Assembly: GCF_000092905.1 (NCBI RefSeq)
Contig: NC_014098.1
Coordinates: 1,054,001 to 1,118,000, forward strand
From: Kyrpidia tusciae DSM 2912
GTDB lineage: Bacteria; Bacillota; Bacilli; Kyrpidiales; Kyrpidiaceae
Direction: 5' to 3'
DNA: 64,000 nucleotides
Part shown: one piece after another, positions 51,812 to 60,075 of the stretch
Layout of the letters: each line of letters opens with the position of its first letter
Position numbering within the stretch: the stretch's first letter is position 1
Made by a program: the position numbers and the translations under genes
Notes under the pieces: generated by a model
Told to the model about the DNA's origin: nothing
The model's database searches: none
What the model saw: only the letters and a program-made list of their open reading frames with translations

Positions 51812-54787
51812 ATGGCAGAGCGGGCGGATGGGATCACCCGGGAGGTTTCGGGGGTGGTCGTTCACGTGAACGGGGAGGTGCGACGGGGTCGTCTGGACCG
51901 GACGGTGCTGGAGGTTCTGTTGGAGCAGGGGGAGGAGATCCCCCATGTGTGTTATCACCCGAGCCTGGGTCCCATTCAGACCTGTGACACCTGTCTGGTG
52001 GAGATCGATGGCGAATTGGTCCGTTCCTGCGGGGTCAAGGTGACGGAGGGAATGCGGATCGACACCCGGTCGGAACGGGTGCGCCGGGCGAGGCTCGAAG
52101 CGGTGGATCGCATCCTTGTGAACCACGAGTTGTACTGCACGGTGTGCGACAACAACAACGGCAACTGTGTCGTGCACAATACGGTGAAACAACTGGGGGT
52201 ACAGCATCAGCGCGAACCCTTTTCTCCAAAGCCGTACGACGTGGATGACACAAACCCCTTTTACCGGTATGACCCCAACCAATGCATTCTGTGCGGCCGA
52301 TGTGTCGAGGCATGCCAGAATCTCCAGGTCAACGAAACCCTCTCTATCGACTGGAGCCTGGAGCGTCCCAGGGTGGTGTGGGACGGGGGCGTACCCATCG
52401 ACCAATCCTCCTGTGTATCTTGCGGGCACTGCGTCACCGTTTGTCCGTGCAATGCGCTCATGGAAAAATCCATGCTCGGCCAGGCCGGGGTGATGACGGG
52501 GCTGAAGCCCGGCGTTCTGCGGGAGATGATCGAGGTCACCAAAGAGGTGGAACCGGGATACGGGCCGATTCTCGCCCTCTCGGACGCCGAGGCTGCGGTG
52601 CGTAGTCAAGGCATCAAACGCACGAAAACGGTGTGCACCTATTGTGGCGTGGGATGCAGTTTTGAAGTGTGGACCAAGGGGCGTCATATTCTCAAAATCG
52701 AACCGACTCCCGAGGCGCCAGCCAATGGGATTTCTACCTGTGTCAAAGGGAAGTTCGGCTGGGGACACATCAACAGCCCAGACCGCCTGACCAGGCCCCT
52801 GCTTCGCCGGGATGGGGTTTTTGTGGAAGTCTCCTGGGAGGAAGCCCTGGAGGCTGTCGCCCGGGGGTTTGGAGCGGTACGGGAGAAGTACGGGCCGGAT
52901 GCTCTGGGGTTTATCGCTTCGTCCAAATGCACCAACGAAGAGGCGTACCTGATGCAAAAATTGGCCCGAGCTGTCGTGGGGACGAACAATGTGGACAACT
53001 GCTCTCGATATTGTCAGTCTCCTGCCACCCAGGGGCTGTTCCGCACCGTGGGCTATGGCGGCGACTCCGGGTCGATCGCCGACATTGCCGCCGCGGATTT
53101 GGTGATCATCATCGGGTCCAATACCGCGGAATCTCACCCGGTTTTGGCGACCCGGGTCAAACGGGCGCAGAAGCTCCGCGGTCAAAAGGTGATCGTCGCC
53201 GATCTGCGCCGGCACGAGATGGCCAGGCGGGCGGACTTGTTTTTGCACCCCGCCCCGGGGACGGACTTTGTCTGGCTGGCGGCGGTGACCAAATACATCA
53301 TCGACCAGGGGTGGGAGGATAAGGAGTTTCTGGCCAAACGGGTGAAGGGCTGGCCGGAGTATGTGGAGAGTCTCAAGGATTTCACCCTCACCCGGGCGGC
53401 GGCGGTGACGGGGATCTCCGAGGTGGATCTCACCCGGGCGGCACAGATGGTTCACGAGGCGAAAAGGGTGTGTGTCCTGTGGGCGATGGGCGTCACCCAG
53501 CACTGCGGCGGAAGCGACACCAGTACGGCAATTTCCAATCTCCTGCTGGTTACGGGCAACTACGGCCGCCCGGGCACAGGGGCTTATCCCCTGCGGGGGC
53601 ACAACAACGTGCAGGGAACCAGCGATTTTGGCGCCATGTCGGCCTACTATCCCGGCTATGAGCGGACTGAGGATCCGGCGGTGCGCCGGCGTTACGAGGT
53701 GGCCTGGGGCGTCAAGCTGCCGGAGAAGCCGGGCCTGGATAATCACGAGATGGTGGATGCGATCCACGCCGGAGATCTCCGGGCGATGTACATTATTGGC
53801 GAAGACATGAGTTTGGTGGATGCGAATGCCAATTATGTCCAACAGGCCTTTACGAAGTTAGATTTTATGGTGGTCCAGGATATGTTTCTTTCGCGCACGG
53901 CAGAGTTTGCGGACGTGGTACTGCCGGCCGCCCCGAGTTTGGAGAAAGAGGGCACTTTTACCAACACCGAGCGGCGTATTCAGCGGCTGTATCGGGCCCT
54001 GGAACCCCTCGGCGAATCCAAACCGGACTGGGAGATCATCCAGGCGGTGGCGAATCGACTGGGAGCGAATTGGCGGTACGAGCACCCGGGAGAGATCATG
54101 GCCGAGGCGGCGAGGTTGGCGCCTCTCTTTGCCGGGGTGCGGTACGACCGGCTGGAGGGATTCCGCAGCTTGCAGTGGCCCGTGGCCGAGGACGGCACCG
54201 ACTCTCCGTTGCTTTATACAGAAAGGTTCGCTTTCCCGGACGGGCAGGCGAGGCTCTATCCGATGCAGTGGGTACCGCCTGTGACAATGCCCGAGGAATA
54301 CGACCTTCACTTGAACAACGGAAGGCTCCTTGAACATTTTCACGAAGGAAATATGACCTACCAAACCGAGGGCCTGCGGCACAAAGTGCCCGGGGCCTTC
54401 GTGGAGATTTCCCGGGAGTTGGCCGAGGAGCGGGGGATCGAGTCCGGGGCACTGGTGAAACTCGTCTCTCCCTTCGGGGAGGTGGTGGTCCGGGTGTTGG
54501 TGACCGACCGGGTGAGGGGTCGGGAGCTGTATTTACCCATGAATACGGCCACTGAAGCCGCCGTTAACTATGTTACCGGCTCCCATACCGACCGGGTGAC
54601 TCATACCCCGGCGTACAAAGAGATTCAGGTGCGGATGGAGGTCTTGGAAAAATCGGGTCCGATGCCGCTGCCGATCCACAACCCGCGGTTTCATGAGCCT
54701 ACGCCGAGATCTGGCGTCGAGGTTGAGGAAAAATGGCGGCGCCGGGATTACGTGTTTCCTGGAAAGGGGGAGGGCGGACGTGGCTGA
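51812..54787 (+). CDS. Formate dehydrogenase alpha subunit, Fe-S/Mo-bis-MGD (YjgC/YrhE type)
   Basis: This 991-residue enzyme oxidises formate to CO2. Cysteine sets appear in order: a [2Fe-2S] domain (47, 58, 61, 73), a His-Cys3 [4Fe-4S] site (His105, 109, 112, 119), two ferredoxin-type [4Fe-4S] clusters (158-168 and 201-211), and the proximal [4Fe-4S] (275, 278, 282, 310) of the molybdopterin domain. The active-site residue is Cys401, not selenocysteine, and Gln402 follows where characterised formate dehydrogenases have His. No NADH-binding beta subunit lies beside it, so the electron acceptor is open. AAAGGGGGACG decides the ATG. It overlaps the DUF1641 gene by 8 bp. Confidence 0.92.
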   Translation: MAERADGITREVSGVVVHVNGEVRRGRLDRTVLEVLLEQGEEIPHVCYHPSLGPIQTCDTCLVEIDGELVRSCGVKVTEGMRIDTRSERVRRARLEAVDRILVNHELYCTVCDNNNGNCVVHNTVKQLGVQHQREPFSPKPYDVDDTNPFYRYDPNQCILCGRCVEACQNLQVNETLSIDWSLERPRVVWDGGVPIDQSSCVSCGHCVTVCPCNALMEKSMLGQAGVMTGLKPGVLREMIEVTKEVEPGYGPILALSDAEAAVRSQGIKRTKTVCTYCGVGCSFEVWTKGRHILKIEPTPEAPANGISTCVKGKFGWGHINSPDRLTRPLLRRDGVFVEVSWEEALEAVARGFGAVREKYGPDALGFIASSKCTNEEAYLMQKLARAVVGTNNVDNCSRYCQSPATQGLFRTVGYGGDSGSIADIAAADLVIIIGSNTAESHPVLATRVKRAQKLRGQKVIVADLRRHEMARRADLFLHPAPGTDFVWLAAVTKYIIDQGWEDKEFLAKRVKGWPEYVESLKDFTLTRAAAVTGISEVDLTRAAQMVHEAKRVCVLWAMGVTQHCGGSDTSTAISNLLLVTGNYGRPGTGAYPLRGHNNVQGTSDFGAMSAYYPGYERTEDPAVRRRYEVAWGVKLPEKPGLDNHEMVDAIHAGDLRAMYIIGEDMSLVDANANYVQQAFTKLDFMVVQDMFLSRTAEFADVVLPAAPSLEKEGTFTNTERRIQRLYRALEPLGESKPDWEIIQAVANRLGANWRYEHPGEIMAEAARLAPLFAGVRYDRLEGFRSLQWPVAEDGTDSPLLYTERFAFPDGQARLYPMQWVPPVTMPEEYDLHLNNGRLLEHFHEGNMTYQTEGLRHKVPGAFVEISRELAEERGIESGALVKLVSPFGEVVVRVLVTDRVRGRELYLPMNTATEAAVNYVTGSHTDRVTHTPAYKEIQVRMEVLEKSGPMPLPIHNPRFHEPTPRSGVEVEEKWRRRDYVFPGKGEGGRG

Positions 54788-55280
54788 ACCGATCCGCATG
54801 GTGAAACGGTCTCTCGGGGGCGGGGAGCAGTCGAATGCCCCGGAGTGGCAGGAAATGGCGGCCCAATACGCGCCGGCGTTGGAGGAGACCTTGGAGCTAC
54901 TGGCCGTGTTGCGGGAGAAAGGGATCCTGCGCACTTTGCGGGATGCGGCGGCAGCCGGGGAAGAGGTCATGGAAATCTTGGTCCATCAGGTGAACACCCA
55001 AGGCGGAAAGCGGTTGTTAAAAAATGTGGTGGCCTTGGGGGAGGTATTGGCGTCGGTGGACTTGCAAGGAGCGGCGGAAACCGCCAAGATCGTTGCAGAG
55101 GGGTTGCGTCAGCCCGCCGGGGCCCGGGAATGGGAGCACCGGCCGCCTGGTATGATGGATCTGTTCCGGGCGGTTCGGGATCCGGACGTGGCGGCCGGTC
55201 TGCTGATCCTTCTCCGGGCGGCGAAGGTCATCGGCCAAACGGCTCGGGGGGCGGAGGCCGGGACGGTTCCCCGCGAGTAG
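54780..55280 (+). CDS. DUF1641 protein (YjgD/YrhD-like)
   Basis: This 166-residue helical protein belongs to DUF1641, regularly encoded just after this type of formate dehydrogenase. The GTG start lies inside the end of the dehydrogenase gene with GGAGGGCGG upstream, so synthesis is coupled. The block GGKRLLKNVVALGEVLASVDL is typical. It may be a small subunit or chaperone of the dehydrogenase. Confidence 0.85.
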   Translation: MAEPIRMVKRSLGGGEQSNAPEWQEMAAQYAPALEETLELLAVLREKGILRTLRDAAAAGEEVMEILVHQVNTQGGKRLLKNVVALGEVLASVDLQGAAETAKIVAEGLRQPAGAREWEHRPPGMMDLFRAVRDPDVAAGLLILLRAAKVIGQTARGAEAGTVPRE

Positions 55281-55331
55281 GTGCCTCTGGTTCAATCAGA
55301 TGTGTCTTCGAACCGGAAAGGAGATCTCATC

Positions 55332-56588
55332 ATGCCGAAATTAGAACCCATCGATTTTGCCGACGCGAGACGCCTGTGTTTCGCACGCGTGACACCCTTG
55401 GACCGGGTGCGAATCCCTCTGGGACAATCCGCCGGTGAAGTGCTCGCCCGGCCTGTGGAGTTGCCCGAGGACGTTCCCCCTTTTGATCGATCGGTGATGG
55501 ATGGGTTTGCCGTCCGGTCGGCGGACTGCGCCCAGGCGAAAGCGAACGAACCCGCCGTACTGTCGGTGGTGGAGGAGGTGGCGGCGGGGGGCTGGCCCTC
55601 CCGAAGCTTGGGGCCGGGTCAGGCAGTGCGAACCATGACCGGGGCGCCGGTGGCACCCGGGGCGGACGCGGTCATTCCCATTGAGGATGTCCGTTTTCCC
55701 GAAGGCTCCAGGGGTTTAGTGGGAGAACGCATCGAGGTGAGCGCCCCGGTTCCCGTCGGAGAATCGATCCAGCGCCGGGGGGAAGATTTGGCCCGGGGAT
55801 CTGCGCCGGTGGAAGCCGGTTGCCGGATCGGTCCGGCGGAGGCGGCGGTGCTTGCCACGGCCGGGGTTGAAGAGGTGGAGGTGCGTCGTGCGCCTCGGGT
55901 GGCGCTGTTTTCCACCGGAGACGAGTTGGTGAGCGGCCCCGGGCCTCTCACCCCGGGGACAATCCGCAACAGCAATGGCCCGATGCTCCTGGCAATGACG
56001 CGGTTGGCCGGGGCGGATGCCCGGGATCTGGGACGCCTGCCGGATCTGCCGGACAAAGTGATCGAGGCGGTGGCGGGGGTCTTGGAGTGGGCCGATGTGG
56101 TGGTGACGACCGGAGCGGTGTCTGTGGGGGATTACGATGTGGTGCCCGGGGCCATGGAAGAACTCGGGATGGACATTCTATTCCAGAGGGTTCGGATCCG
56201 GCCGGGAAAACCTGTGACGGTGGCGGTAAAGGGCAACAAAATGTGGTTTGCCCTCCCCGGCAACCCGGCTTCTGCCTTTGTCACCGGCCACCTGTTCCTG
56301 CTGCCGTCTCTGCGCCTCATGCGCGGTTATGCGGAATGGGATTTGCCGACAACCGTGGCGGAGCTCCGGGGTCGACCGGGCGGTGAACCCGTGCCTTCCC
56401 TTCGATTTTGGAGGGCTCGGGCGTGGATCGAAGACGGCCGAGTGGTCGCGGATGCTGACCGGGAACAATCGTCTTCCGCCCTCTCCAGTTTTGTGGGTGC
56501 GAACACTTTGGTGGAAGTTCCGCCTCTCGCCGATCCTGCGGCAGGGGATCGGGTCACAGTCTGGTGGCTAAATCTCCTAGCACCCTGA
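55332..56588 (+). CDS. moeA: Molybdopterin molybdenumtransferase MoeA
   Basis: This 418-residue enzyme inserts molybdate into adenylated molybdopterin. Family blocks are PPFDRSVMDGFAVRS, GGPRP-like VRTMTGAPVAPGADAVIP, TTGAVSVGDYD and LPGNPASAFV. AAAGGAG precedes the ATG. It follows the formate dehydrogenase genes directly and should serve their cofactor. Confidence 0.95.
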   Translation: MPKLEPIDFADARRLCFARVTPLDRVRIPLGQSAGEVLARPVELPEDVPPFDRSVMDGFAVRSADCAQAKANEPAVLSVVEEVAAGGWPSRSLGPGQAVRTMTGAPVAPGADAVIPIEDVRFPEGSRGLVGERIEVSAPVPVGESIQRRGEDLARGSAPVEAGCRIGPAEAAVLATAGVEEVEVRRAPRVALFSTGDELVSGPGPLTPGTIRNSNGPMLLAMTRLAGADARDLGRLPDLPDKVIEAVAGVLEWADVVVTTGAVSVGDYDVVPGAMEELGMDILFQRVRIRPGKPVTVAVKGNKMWFALPGNPASAFVTGHLFLLPSLRLMRGYAEWDLPTTVAELRGRPGGEPVPSLRFWRARAWIEDGRVVADADREQSSSALSSFVGANTLVEVPPLADPAAGDRVTVWWLNLLAP

Positions 56589-56609
56589 GGGCGAGACCCA
56601 TGACTTCCA

Positions 56610-57239
56610 CTACGGGTTTTGTGCACCACTGCGCCGCACATACTCCTCGTAATCTTTTGGGGTGTTGAGATTCACCCAGCTTCTCCGTGTTGCAGGAAGA
56701 ACCCGGGCGGGCCCCAGGGCGTCGAGCCATGCTCTGGCGGAGGCCCGGGGCCCAGCCTTTGTTAGGACTTTCCTGGCTGCCCGCAACGCCGGTTCCCGCC
56801 GGTAAAGTCCGTGAAAGGGCTCACCAGCCACATATACCCCCACCAAGGGGGCGTCCGGCGAATCGGTGTTGGCGATCTCCATCATCTCCCCCAAAAGCGC
56901 CGTATCCAGATTGGGGATGTCGCAACTTAGCAGCATCATCCATTCGGAGCGCACGGCGGAAGCTCCGGAAGCGATCCCCATCACGGGTCCCCGCCCGGCT
57001 TCGGCATCAAAAACAAAGGACGCCCAGGGAACCAAGGATTGATAACGCCCGACCCTGGCGGGGGGCCCTCCGGGCGGAAGCACGATGACACAGGGCCAGC
57101 CAAGGGCCCGGACCTGCTCTGTCAAGTGTACGATCAGGGGCCGATTGCCAACCGGCAAGAGCGCCTTGTCTACCCCCATTCGAGAACTGCGGCCCCCTGC
57201 GAGCACCACCGCCCAGGGCCGGAGCGCGTCTTTGTGCAC
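56610..57239 (-). CDS. mobA: Molybdenum cofactor guanylyltransferase MobA
   Basis: This 209-residue enzyme adds GMP to Mo-molybdopterin to make the MGD form that formate dehydrogenase uses. The nucleotide motif VVLAGGRSSRMGVDKALLP and LLSCDIPNL are diagnostic. The GTG at 57239 has GGAGGGA at ideal spacing; in-frame ATGs at 57245 and 57269 are too close to or lack the site. It is convergent with moeA. Confidence 0.92.
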   Translation of the reverse strand: MHKDALRPWAVVLAGGRSSRMGVDKALLPVGNRPLIVHLTEQVRALGWPCVIVLPPGGPPARVGRYQSLVPWASFVFDAEAGRGPVMGIASGASAVRSEWMMLLSCDIPNLDTALLGEMMEIANTDSPDAPLVGVYVAGEPFHGLYRREPALRAARKVLTKAGPRASARAWLDALGPARVLPATRRSWVNLNTPKDYEEYVRRSGAQNP

Positions 57240-57415
57240 GGTCATTCCCTCCGTTCTTTTGCCTCGCATTGTAGCGGCCCTGTCCGCGGTGCACAAGAAC
57301 CCCCTTCGGAGGATTTCCGGTCATTTCTCCCCTTTGCCCGTGGGCGGATTTAGTATAAATTTTCCATGAAAAGGTCATGATACCAATGATGAGACTGCCG
57401 AAGGAGGGATGCGTT

Positions 57416-57598
57416 TTGGATCCGATGACCCAGTGTCCGCGCTGCCAATGTCGGGATGTGGGGCGAATCGGCACCCATCAGTACTACTGTTGGAGTTGCT
57501 GTACGGAGATGGTGGTGACGGAAACGGAGGTGCGGATGTTTGAAGTGGCCGAAGACGGCAGCCTATTAGAAGCTGGACGGGTGGAAACCGCCGGTTGA
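57416..57598 (+). CDS. Small zinc-ribbon protein
   Basis: A TTG start with AAGGAGGG 7 bp upstream gives 60 residues. CPRC and, 14 residues on, CWSC form a four-cysteine zinc ribbon; the tail is acidic. I recognise no family. It is divergent from mobA and lies 45 bp before the prenyltransferase gene. Confidence 0.78.
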   Translation: MDPMTQCPRCQCRDVGRIGTHQYYCWSCCTEMVVTETEVRMFEVAEDGSLLEAGRVETAG

Positions 57599-57643
57599 CT
57601 TTTCCCCCACCTCCCGGTAAATAAAGGGGAGGGGGCGTGAAAC

Positions 57644-58516
57644 GTGAACAAGCTCGTTTTATTTTTGCGACTGGTGAAATTCGAACATACGATATTCGCT
57701 CTCCCCTACGCGTACCTGGGAATGATCCTGGCCGCCTATGACCACACCCGGGGCCTGCCCACCTGGTGGCAAGTGTTTTGGGTCACGGTGGCGATGGTCG
57801 GAGCCCGGAGCGCGGCCATGGGGTTGAATCGGGTGATCGACCGGGCCATCGACGCTCGAAATCCGCGCACAGCCCAGCGGGAGTTGCCCCGGGGACTGCT
57901 GTCGACGCTGGAAGTTTGGGTGTTTATCATCGTTTCCCTGGTGGTGCTCGGCGTGGCCGCATGGAAGCTGAACCCTCTGTGCCTGGAACTGTTTCCGGTG
58001 GCCGTGGTGATTCTCGTAGTGTACTCGTACACCAAGCGATTCACCTGGATGAGCCACTTCGTTCTCGGCATTGCAGATGGTCTGGCGCCCCTCGGCGGGT
58101 GGCTCGCGGTCTCTGGACAGTTCGATCTGCCCGCGGTGGTGCTGGCGGCGGCGGTGGCGACGTGGATTGCCGCCTTTGACATTATCTACGCCTTCCAGGA
58201 TGTGGATTTCGATCGGGAAAATGGCCTACACTCGGTGCCGGTACGGTTTGGTATCCGGAGGGGTTTGTGGATTTCCCGGGGTTTGGACGCTGTATCGGTG
58301 GGGCTGTTTTTGAGCCTGCTGATCTGGGTGCCCCTCGGGTGGCTCTACGCCGTGGGAATCGCCATGGTGGCCCTGCTTCTGATTTACGAGCATCGGCTGG
58401 TTTCCCCCGAGGATATGACCCACATCGAAAAAGCCTTTTTCACCGTCAACAGTTATGTGGCCTTGGTAGCCTTTGTTTTTACGGCGGGGGACGTACTGTG
58501 GCATGTTTTTCGGTGA
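57644..58516 (+). CDS. UbiA-family prenyltransferase, probably menaquinone pathway (MqnP/UbiA)
   Basis: This 290-residue membrane enzyme has about eight or nine helices. The two Asp-rich motifs that bind prenyl diphosphate through Mg are NRVIDRAIDARN (about 65-76) and YAFQDVDFD (about 182-190). The first has Arg in place of the usual second Asp, as in MqnP/UbiA-like proteins. It would attach a polyprenyl chain to an aromatic quinone precursor. No mqn or men genes are in the window, so the pathway is inferred. Confidence 0.87.
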   Translation: MNKLVLFLRLVKFEHTIFALPYAYLGMILAAYDHTRGLPTWWQVFWVTVAMVGARSAAMGLNRVIDRAIDARNPRTAQRELPRGLLSTLEVWVFIIVSLVVLGVAAWKLNPLCLELFPVAVVILVVYSYTKRFTWMSHFVLGIADGLAPLGGWLAVSGQFDLPAVVLAAAVATWIAAFDIIYAFQDVDFDRENGLHSVPVRFGIRRGLWISRGLDAVSVGLFLSLLIWVPLGWLYAVGIAMVALLLIYEHRLVSPEDMTHIEKAFFTVNSYVALVAFVFTAGDVLWHVFR

Positions 58517-58725
58517 CATGGCTCCTTGGGAATCTTGGGGATCGATCGGCGGGCGCTGGGCGTTAGCCGGGGCCGCTGATCCCGGCGGTGACCCGGGCGG
58601 CGGTGACAGTCCCGAGATCGGGATGGACATGGGTGATCCGGGCGACGCATAATATGGTGGTGCGGATGGGATAGGTGTCCGGCCTGTCTCAAGGTTTTGC
58701 TTGGGGAGCAGGGGAGGGTGAGGCC

Positions 58726-59793
58726 GTGGGCAAGTGGACCCAGCGAGAGCTCCTCCAAACCGCCACCTTGATTTTGGTCGTTCTGGCTTGCGTATATATG
58801 GTGATCCAGCTGCGTCCGGTCTGGGATTGGGCTTTGGGTTTGATCGGATCGGTGGCGACCCCTTTTGTGGTGGCCTTGATCATTTCCTATCTTTTGAACC
58901 CCGTTGTCGAGGCCCTGGTGAAACGCAGGGTTCCCCGGGGTATCAGTATACTCATCATTTATGCCATCTTTTTGTTAATCAGTGCAGTGGCGGCAGTGCA
59001 GGGCATCCCCGCCTTGGTGGAGCAGGTCAAAGCCTTGGCCGCCAACCTGCCGGAAACGGTCCACCGCATCGATCAATGGCTGAATGAGCTGGCCCGGCAG
59101 ACCCGATATCTGCCGGACGGCATCCAGCAGGCGGTGGAAAATCACCTGAACCAACTGGAGCGATGGGCGGGACAGTTTCTCGGCCAGGTGGTCGCTTCTT
59201 TGGGGGCCACGGTGGGCCAGGTGCTCAGTGCCTTTGTCGTGCCCTTCCTGGTGTTTTATCTTCTTAAAGATCTTAAAATGGTCGAGCGCGTGGTGCTCAG
59301 TTTAGCTCCCCGGGAACAGCGGGATTTCTGGAAAAAGCTGTTGCAAGAAATCGACGATGCTCTGGGTCGATATGTGCGCGGGCAGCTTTTGGTGATGGCT
59401 CTGGTGGGCGTACTGACCTATGCGGGTTATTTGATCATCGGCCTCCCCTTTTCTCTACTTATGGCCTCGATTGTGGCCGTGGCCAACATCATCCCTTACG
59501 TCGGGCCCTTTATCGGCCTCGCCCCGGCCGCTCTGATCGGCTTGACCATTTCGCCGGCCATGGCTCTGAAGGTGCTCCTGGTCAACCTGATCGTGCAGCA
59601 GATCGAGAGCAATTTTATTTCCCCGGCGGTGGTGGGGCGCTCTTTAGACATCCACCCCTTGGCGATTATTTTTGCACTGCTTTTGGGCGGGCAGTTGGCC
59701 GGTATTGCGGGGATGGTGTTCGCCGTCCCGGTTTTAGCGGTGCTTCGGGTGATTTGGCAGCATTGGTCATCTTTTCGCAAAGGGCCCGTTTGA
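58726..59793 (+). CDS. AI-2E family transporter (YrrI-like)
   Basis: This 355-residue protein has about eight membrane helices in the AI-2E (PF01594) layout, with the conserved NIIPYVGPFIGLAPAALIG and QQIESNFISPAVVGRS blocks. A GTG at 58726 follows GGGAGGGTGAGG. Family members export small molecules or act as ion antiporters; the substrate is unknown. In Bacillus a homologue also stands before alaS. The -35 box of alaS overlaps its last codons. Confidence 0.9.
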   Translation: MGKWTQRELLQTATLILVVLACVYMVIQLRPVWDWALGLIGSVATPFVVALIISYLLNPVVEALVKRRVPRGISILIIYAIFLLISAVAAVQGIPALVEQVKALAANLPETVHRIDQWLNELARQTRYLPDGIQQAVENHLNQLERWAGQFLGQVVASLGATVGQVLSAFVVPFLVFYLLKDLKMVERVVLSLAPREQRDFWKKLLQEIDDALGRYVRGQLLVMALVGVLTYAGYLIIGLPFSLLMASIVAVANIIPYVGPFIGLAPAALIGLTISPAMALKVLLVNLIVQQIESNFISPAVVGRSLDIHPLAIIFALLLGGQLAGIAGMVFAVPVLAVLRVIWQHWSSFRKGPV

Positions 59794-59819
59794 CAGTCCT
59801 TTTTATCTGTGAGTATAAT
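59790..59819 (+). promoter_or_regulatory. Promoter of the alaS T-box transcript
   Basis: TTGACA and TATAAT, both perfect, are 18 bp apart; the -35 overlaps the stop of the preceding gene. Confidence 0.85.
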
Positions 59820-59825
59820 GGCTAT

Positions 59826-60059
59826 AACTGTAACCGGACCATGCAGGGATGGAGAAGAGTAGGGCGATTCCGCGTCCCAGAGAGAGGGCCCCGAGGCTGG
59901 AAGGGTTCTCGACGGCGGGCGTCCGAAGGCCGCTCCGAAGGAACCCTGCCGGCGGGCGACCGTTATCTCGCGAGTGAGGGACTCCCGGCCCTGCCGGGGG
60001 TAATCAGGGTGGTACCGCGTGAGTCAAACTCTCGTCCCTGGAGGGGCGGGGGTTTTTTT
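59826..60059 (+). ncRNA. T-box leader of alaS
   Basis: The T-box core AGGGTGGTACCGCG is at 60006-60019. Stem I starts around GGATGGAGAAGAGTAG. Uncharged tRNA-Ala would stabilise the antiterminator; otherwise the terminator (CTCGTCCC with GGGGCGGG, 60031-60050, then seven T) stops transcription. Overlapping GCC and GCT triplets at 59929-59934 are the likely alanine specifier region, but the exact one is not settled. Confidence 0.92.
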
Positions 60060-60075
60060 ATGGGAGGTTGAAGGC

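Noticed and set aside
51794-53842. A 682-codon open frame antisense to formate dehydrogenase
   Set aside because: It lies wholly inside a well-supported gene and shows the His/Arg/Pro-rich composition of an antisense artefact.
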